From Verminephrobacter eiseniae EF01-2 (GTDB lineage Bacteria > Pseudomonadota > Gammaproteobacteria > Burkholderiales > Burkholderiaceae_C): a DNA stretch of 64,000 bases. The notes beneath the pieces are model-generated. The model worked only from the letters and a program-made list of their open reading frames with translations. It was not told the origin of the DNA and ran no database searches. Positions 59,617-64,000 of this stretch are shown here, in pieces (position 1 is the stretch's first letter; each line of letters starts with the position of its first letter). Position numbers and translations under genes: made by a program. The stretch lies in assembly GCF_000015565.1 (NCBI RefSeq), contig NC_008786.1, positions 5,072,501 through 5,136,500 of the forward strand. The letters run 5' to 3'.

Positions 59617-59973
59617 TCAGGACTCCGAATCCTTGGGGCCTCGCCGCTGCAATGCGTGAGGGTGGTGCTGGGTGAAATGGTCGCGGGTAGCGGCCTCGAC
59701 CGCCGGCAGGCTCTCATGCAAGCGGCGCAGCAGGTTCAGAAGAAGCTTGCGCTCCGCCGCCGCGAGGGCCGACATGAAGGCACGCTCGCTCTCCATCGCG
59801 GCCTCCCGGATCTGATCGTGTATGGCACTGCCGGACGGCGTCAGCGTCGCGATGCGGGCACGTCCGCCTTGGGGATCGAGGGCGAGTTCGATGAAGCCGC
59901 ACTGTGCATGCCCACGGCCCTGCACAGTGCGGACGGCGATGCCGGACGACCGCGGCCGCGAGATGCTGAACAC
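59617..59973 (-). pseudogene. MarR family regulator, N-terminally truncated
   Basis: The frame reads GFIELALDPQGGRARIATLTPSGSAIHDQI, the wing and following helix of a MarR protein, and then the C-terminal dimerisation helix. The N-terminal dimerisation helix and most of the recognition part are missing or scrambled (the first 25 residues do not fit). A complete MarR protein is about 150 residues. It is probably inactive. Confidence 0.6.
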
Positions 59974-60252
59974 GACATAGGAGCAGTTCGGCCGGAACTA
60001 CAAACGAGATTTCGAAGTGATCATCAAACGGATGCAGGAGTTCGGCATCGAGGCGCGATAGGTTCCCGGTAGGGAGATCGACAGGCGCGCCGTATCCGTC
60101 AAGACGCACATTTTTGAAGGGGTGGAGCCTGTGCTGCGCTGGCTCATTCCCTCAGGCGAGCAGACTGCCGAGGCAGTCCGCAATGGCTCCAGAGCATCGT
60201 CACTGATTCCAGAAAGCAATTGAGTCATGCGAATTATTCATTCGCCAGCCTA
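59974..60252. other. Decayed sequence upstream of MITE copy 4
   Basis: On the plus strand, a short frame (YKRDFEVIIKRMQEFGIEAR) is followed by a stop and then, in frame, by AVSVKTHIFEGVEPVLRWLI. This looks like an old coding region but I do not recognise the family. Confidence 0.3.
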
Positions 60253-60400
60253 GTGTCGCGTCACCGATCATCTGTCGGTCTGCGCTGGCCATCGAAGCGC
60301 ATCGCGGCGTTGCATCGCTTGCCAATACGCTCGGTATTAGCTGCGCGCTACGCTCCGATGGCTGCGCGCAGCCTACGACATCTGATCGGTGACGCGACAC
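60253..60400 (-). repeat. MITE-like palindromic element, copy 4 (148 bp), flanked by TA
   Basis: It has the same ends as copies 2 and 3 (GTGTCGCGTCACCGATCA / TGATCGGTGACGCGACAC) and TA on both sides. It lacks 12 bp in the inner right arm relative to the 160-bp copies. Like copy 3, it has a stop-free frame along its length, and the 12-bp loss keeps that frame. It ends 46 bp before the start of the Bug gene at 60447, so it may affect that gene's leader. Confidence 0.9.
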
Positions 60401-60446
60401 TAGCCTGTCGTATCTAGCATCGCATTTCGATTCTGGAGACAAGTAC

Positions 60447-61403
60447 ATGAAGTTGGTCAAAGGACTGCTGCTAGCGGCTACCCTCGTTGGGCAAGCAGCT
60501 TTAGCGCAGAGCACAGGCGATTACCCCAACAAACACGTTCGACTCGTCGTGCCTTTCGGCGCGGGTAGCGCGTCCGACACGGTCGCACGCATCGTGGCGG
60601 AGGAGGTGCGGAGCAGGATGGGCGTTGTCATCGTGGACAACAAGCAGGGTGCCAACGGAATCATCGGTGCGGGCAGCGTCGCCAAGGCCGTGCCAGATGG
60701 CTATACGCTGCTGCTGACTAGCAGTTCCACCCATTCGGGTATTGGTGCGCTCTTCAAGCAACCTGGCTACGATCCTCTCAAGGACTTCGTGCATATTGGG
60801 CGCATTGCCACCATCCCGATGATCCTGGTGGTGCGGCCAGATGCACCCTTCAATTCGGCGCAGGAACTCGCGACCCAGGCCCGCAAAACCCCGCTGCGCT
60901 ACGCCTATGGCAGCGGTTCGGCTCAGATCGCAGGTGCAACCTTCAGCATCGTCGCCAATGCGCCTTCTGACGCGATTCCCTATAAGAGTCAGCCGCCGGC
61001 GATCACGGATTTGCTGGGCGGTCAGGTCGACTACGTGTTGGCTGATGCCTCGGTGGTGACTAGCTTTTTACGTGCTGGACGTCTCCGAGGTCTAGCGATA
61101 ACGGGCCTGCAGCGTGCGAAAGACCTACCTGAGGTACCTACGATGACACAAGCCGGCTATCCCAGTTTCGACTTGGTGGTCTGGGTGGGACTGGCCGCCC
61201 CGGCCGGTACACCCGAGCCGATCGTGGTGCTGTGGAACAAGGAGGTCGCCTCGGCCCTGTCCAAACCGGAGGTAGTAGCCAAGCTCGCCCGCCTGGGTAT
61301 GGTTGCCAGCCCAAATACGCAGCAGCAGCAGGCAGAATTCGCATTGGCTCAGCGCGACATATGGGTGACGCGCGCGGCCAAGGCGGGAATTCAGGCGGAA
61401 TGA
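60447..61403 (+). CDS. Bug family TctC-like binding protein
   Basis: The 318-residue protein has a signal peptide (MKLVKGLLLAATLVGQAALAQ) and Bug blocks YPNKHVRLVVPFGAGSASD, GVVIVDNKQGANGIIG, PYKSQPPAITDLLGGQVD and VVWVGLAAPAGTPEP. The start is preceded by CTGGAGAC. It stands alone among decayed sequence, the fifth Bug gene of the window, with MITE copy 4 directly upstream. Its codon usage looks slightly less GC-biased than that of the operon genes. Confidence 0.9.
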   Translation: MKLVKGLLLAATLVGQAALAQSTGDYPNKHVRLVVPFGAGSASDTVARIVAEEVRSRMGVVIVDNKQGANGIIGAGSVAKAVPDGYTLLLTSSSTHSGIGALFKQPGYDPLKDFVHIGRIATIPMILVVRPDAPFNSAQELATQARKTPLRYAYGSGSAQIAGATFSIVANAPSDAIPYKSQPPAITDLLGGQVDYVLADASVVTSFLRAGRLRGLAITGLQRAKDLPEVPTMTQAGYPSFDLVVWVGLAAPAGTPEPIVVLWNKEVASALSKPEVVAKLARLGMVASPNTQQQQAEFALAQRDIWVTRAAKAGIQAE

Positions 61404-61578
61404 ACGCGCACTCGACAAAGGCGCTCGCCGGCATCCGTGCTGGACCTCACTTCCGTCATCATGGGGTCAGTGTGCACTCAGATTCTCGCGGACTAGCAGG
61501 CTGCTGAAATACCTCACTCGAAGGACCCCTCGTAGGTGGGCCTGAGGCGTTGTTTTTGCAGACTCACGAAACCCTCTG

Positions 61579-62247
61579 ATGCGCGGCCCCGACACATTCA
61601 CCGAAGGTTTGTTCACCATGAGACGGCTGGACGACTTCGTTCCCGCCGATCACCCGCTGCGCCGCATCCGAGTGATGGTCAACGAAGTACTGGCCAAGAT
61701 GGACGGGTTGTTCTCTCGGATGTACGAGGCCGACATCAAGGGCGGACGCCCGAGCATTGCGCCGGAGAAGCTGCTGCGCGCGATGCTGCTGCAGATCCTG
61801 TTCAGCGTGCGCTCTGAGCGCCAGCTCATGGAGCAGACCCAATACAACATGTTGTTTCGCTGGTTCATCGGCCTGGCAATGGATGACGCGGTGTGGGTGC
61901 CGACGGTGTTCAGCAAAAACCGCCAGCGCCTGATCGAGCACGACGCGGTGGTCGCCTTCTTCAACGAAGTGCTGGAGACGGCTGAGAACAAGGATTGGTT
62001 GTCGGGCGAGCACTTCAGTGTCGACGGCACGTTGATTCAGGCCTGGGCCGGACACAAGAGCTTCGTTCGCAAGGACGGGGACGACGATGGCGGCAGCGGC
62101 GGGGACTTCAAGGGGCAGCGACGCAGCAACGAAACACACAAGTCAAAGACGGACCCCGATTCAAAGCTGTACCGCAAGGGCAAGACGGCCAGCGAGCTGC
62201 GCTACATGGGGCACACGCTCCCCAACTGCTCAACGAAAAATCCATGA
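61579..62247 (+). pseudogene. IS5 family transposase, C-terminally truncated
   Basis: The frame begins MRGPDTFTEGLFTMRRLDDFVPADHPLR and has IAPEKLLRAMLLQILFSVRSERQLMEQ and the first catalytic Asp in HFSVDGTLIQAWAGHKS. It breaks off after ASELRYMGHTL, about 215 residues, where a complete protein would run past 350. The remaining D and E of the DDE triad are lost. It is fused at about 62225 to an unrelated araC fragment. Confidence 0.85.
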
Positions 62248-62492
62248 CGAGTTCCTGCAACCGCTCTTCATCTCAATGGCCGACTGAGATCGAGGTCGAA
62301 TGCACTCGCTCGCCCGAACTCAACTACGAACCCGCGACCGAGGTGGGACTGGTGCGCTGCCTGGAACACGGCTTTCCCACGCCGCTGGCGCGCTGGCATT
62401 GCCACGAGGAATACGAGCTGCACCTGGCACTCGCGCTCGTTGCGCCCGTCCGCCATCACGCTGAAACGCTGTCCGCGATCAGCCTGAAATGA
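62244..62492 (+). pseudogene. AraC family regulator N-terminal fragment
   Basis: The frame contains VGLVRCLEHGFPTPLARWHCHEEYELHL, the start of an AraC-type cupin sensor domain. Similarity ends at ELHL and the DNA-binding domain is absent. It is squeezed between the truncated IS5 transposase and a lysR gene, with IS-end-like repeats inside its last codons. Confidence 0.65.
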
Positions 62493-62513
62493 CTGTCCGG
62501 GATCGCTGAAATC
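62463..62513. repeat. Direct repeats resembling an IS21-type terminus
   Basis: CTGTCCGCGATCAGCCTGAAAT and CTGTCCGGGATCGCTGAAAT-like units occur in tandem. Multiple short repeats of this type are seen at IS21-family ends. They form the end of both the araC fragment (plus strand) and the lysR gene (minus strand), so a lost IS may have joined the two. Confidence 0.4.
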
Positions 62514-63426
62514 CGCACCCGAGATCCAGCTGCTTCATGATCTGCAATATGAGTGTCCGTAGCCACTTGTGCGCGGAGTCTGCGTGGAGCCGCTCATGCC
62601 AGTACTGTTTGACCTGAAAGCTCGGCAGAGATATCGGCACTGGAACCAGCTTGATCGGGATGAGGTCGCGGAAAAGAAGGCCCAGATCTTCCGGAATAGT
62701 GACGACGAAGTCGGAGAAAGCCGCCAAAAAAGGAATAGCTCCTAAACGAGGAATTCGGACGGCGATGTCGCGGGAGAATCCACGTTTGGCTAGTGCCTCG
62801 TCCAGGCGGCCGTAAGTGGAGCCGTGCGTCCAGTACATCGCATGACGCGCATTGAGGTACTGCGTCAATGTCATCGTGTCACCGATGCTTGGATGATCTT
62901 TGCGCATTGCGCAGACATAGGATGTGTCGCGCAGATGCTGTTGTCTCGCCCAGTTTGGGACACCGACAAAGTAGCCGATCGCAAGATCAATTTCTCCAAC
63001 GTCGAGCGCGTTCACGACTTCGTCTTGACGAAGGTCGATAACGGTCAGCTGAGTATGCGGTGCATCCTGGTTCAACAGCTGCACGATCTTCGGGAGCGCC
63101 AACATCATGCCGATGTCGTTCACATAAATCTTGAACTGATTCTTCGCCGACTGCGGTTGAAACGGTGTCGGCTCGTCCAGCCTTCGGACTGAATCAAGCA
63201 CATGGGCAATCTTCGGAGCAAGCGCATCTGCCCATGGTGTGGGATGCATGCCGTTGGAGGTCCGTACGAAGAGCGGATTGTCGAAATGCACCCTGAGCTT
63301 GTTGAGCGCCGCGGTGACAGCGGGCTGCGTCAGATCAAGCTCTTGCGCTGCGGCCGAGACGCTTCTATGTCTGTAGATAGCGTCGAAAAAAGTCAACAAG
63401 TTGAGATTGAATTCACTCAGGTCCAT
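62479..63426 (-). CDS. LysR family regulator (NodD/DntR-like), C-terminus altered
   Basis: The 315-residue protein begins MDLSEFNLNLLTFFDAIYRHRSVSAAAQELDLTQPAVTAALNKLR, the NodD/NahR/DntR-type helix-turn-helix in two pieces, followed by a full effector domain (FKIYVNDIGMMLALPKIV to HKWLRTLIL). The last 10-12 residues (GFQRSRTVISG) are encoded by the IS-end-like repeats, so the original 3' end was probably replaced. NahR-type regulators respond to aromatic acids. It is read away from the right window edge. Confidence 0.85.
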   Translation of the reverse strand: MDLSEFNLNLLTFFDAIYRHRSVSAAAQELDLTQPAVTAALNKLRVHFDNPLFVRTSNGMHPTPWADALAPKIAHVLDSVRRLDEPTPFQPQSAKNQFKIYVNDIGMMLALPKIVQLLNQDAPHTQLTVIDLRQDEVVNALDVGEIDLAIGYFVGVPNWARQQHLRDTSYVCAMRKDHPSIGDTMTLTQYLNARHAMYWTHGSTYGRLDEALAKRGFSRDIAVRIPRLGAIPFLAAFSDFVVTIPEDLGLLFRDLIPIKLVPVPISLPSFQVKQYWHERLHADSAHKWLRTLILQIMKQLDLGCGFQRSRTVISG

Positions 63427-63469
63427 GACTGGTCTCCTCGGAATGAGGTGGGGATATATAAATTCTGAT

Positions 63470-63486
63470 GATTGATTGTATCAATC
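63470..63486. promoter_or_regulatory. Inverted repeat upstream of the NodD-like lysR gene
   Basis: GATTGAT and ATCAATC are perfect 7-bp arms around TGT in an AT-rich stretch, 44 bp before the lysR start. It is a candidate LysR-type binding site. Confidence 0.5.
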
Positions 63487-64000
63487 CAGTTGATATAAAA
63501 AAAGAGATCTGGTTCTTACACTTTTTCCCAGAAGGTGCCTTGAAGGCCCTCTGTGCCACTTCCGATGGAAGAGCGCCGACGGCGTTCCTTCAGTCGAAAT
63601 CGTCGCAAAGCCATGGAGACAAAAAATGAGATCGAGAGCAGTTTCAGTGCAAGCGGGTCTGCCTTCCTATGGCAGAAGCACTCAGCCCAGAGCGCAGACT
63701 CTTGGCAACAGCACACGCAGAGTGCATGTGAGCTGCCAGCGCATGGCCGGAATGCGTTGGCGATGAAACGTAGGGCACTCCTGAACGAGGTCGTCGACGC
63801 TCCTGCCGCCGCCACGCAGAGAGATCACGCCGCGAGGCGGACTTGGTGCGGGACGCTTCGGGTCCGCGAGAGTCCTTTCCCCATCTGCCGCCTCCAGTCC
63901 TCTTCTTCGGACGTACATATCAGCATGGCCTGAATTGCAAAGCGCGCATTTTGGCTTTTCCCCCTCAGAAAGACTCGCAGTGAAAAGATCCCTCGTCGCC
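63487..64000. other. No gene supported up to the window end
   Basis: About 500 bp contain open frames on both strands, but none shows a known domain or a convincing start. The AT-rich part next to the operator could hold a promoter for a gene that begins beyond the window. Confidence 0.35.

Noticed and set aside
63516..63933. Overlapping open frames on both strands near the right edge
   Set aside because: No domain, no convincing start site, and compositional features of non-coding DNA; treated as unassigned.

Overview
The window looks like chromosomal DNA from a GC-rich betaproteobacterium, most likely Burkholderiales/Comamonadaceae (Variovorax, Acidovorax or Verminephrobacter type). This is inferred from the base composition, five orphan Bug/TctC periplasmic binding proteins, many LysR regulators with linked catabolic operons, and a gsi-type peptide cluster. 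No rRNA, tRNA or CRISPR was recognised. Catabolic operons alternate with decayed, IS-rich joints.

Layout. 1-8.4 kb is a mixed region: a truncated pxpC-like gene, an MFS exporter, a TatD nuclease, a sigma-54 activator, a Fic protein and a frameshifted lipoprotein-esterase pseudogene. 8.4-17.9 kb is an intact peptide operon: an RpiR regulator behind a perfect palindrome, isoaspartyl peptidase, GsiABCD-type ABC importer, P1 aminopeptidase and M55 D-aminopeptidase. 18.2-22.9 kb holds fumarase, a Bug protein and a PcaB-like lyase on the minus strand, divergent from a GntR regulator across an 18+18 bp inverted repeat. After a truncated lysR and an IS110 element, 24.5-34.8 kb is a 12-gene minus-strand operon: hydroxyquinol 1,2-dioxygenase, a Dabb protein, maleylacetate reductase, a complete LivKHMGF-type ABC importer, and a three-component Rieske oxygenase. 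A divergent LysR gene sits across a 21-bp palindrome. 36.6-47.4 kb is a CoA-thioester operon: Bug protein, DUF35 protein, thiolase-like protein without the usual Cys, SDR, MaoC, CoA-transferase A and B, two acyl-CoA dehydrogenases, enoyl-CoA hydratase, CaiB and LysR. 47.6-48.9 kb is a junction of two pseudogenes (ClC channel and FeaR-like regulator). 48.9-54.3 kb is an aromatic hydroxylation operon (FAD monooxygenase, DUF2783, Bug, VOC, FAH) with a divergent LuxR regulator. 54.9-59.4 kb holds LysR, CaiB, DUF1254 and Bug genes. 59.6-64 kb is decayed: truncated marR, a Bug gene, a broken IS5, an araC fragment and a LysR gene.

The most unusual feature is a family of 160-bp palindromic elements (four copies: 3428, 35923, 42463, 60253) that look like MITEs inserted at TA. 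The copy at 42463 lies inside the CoA-transferase A gene. With a 2-bp target duplication it adds exactly 54 codons without a stop, so the gene stays open with a 54-residue insert. A second palindrome at 17922-18087 shares the central core of this family. An internally deleted IS630 flanked by TA at 54330-54836 shows how such non-autonomous elements can arise, and it has replaced the 3' end of the luxR gene.
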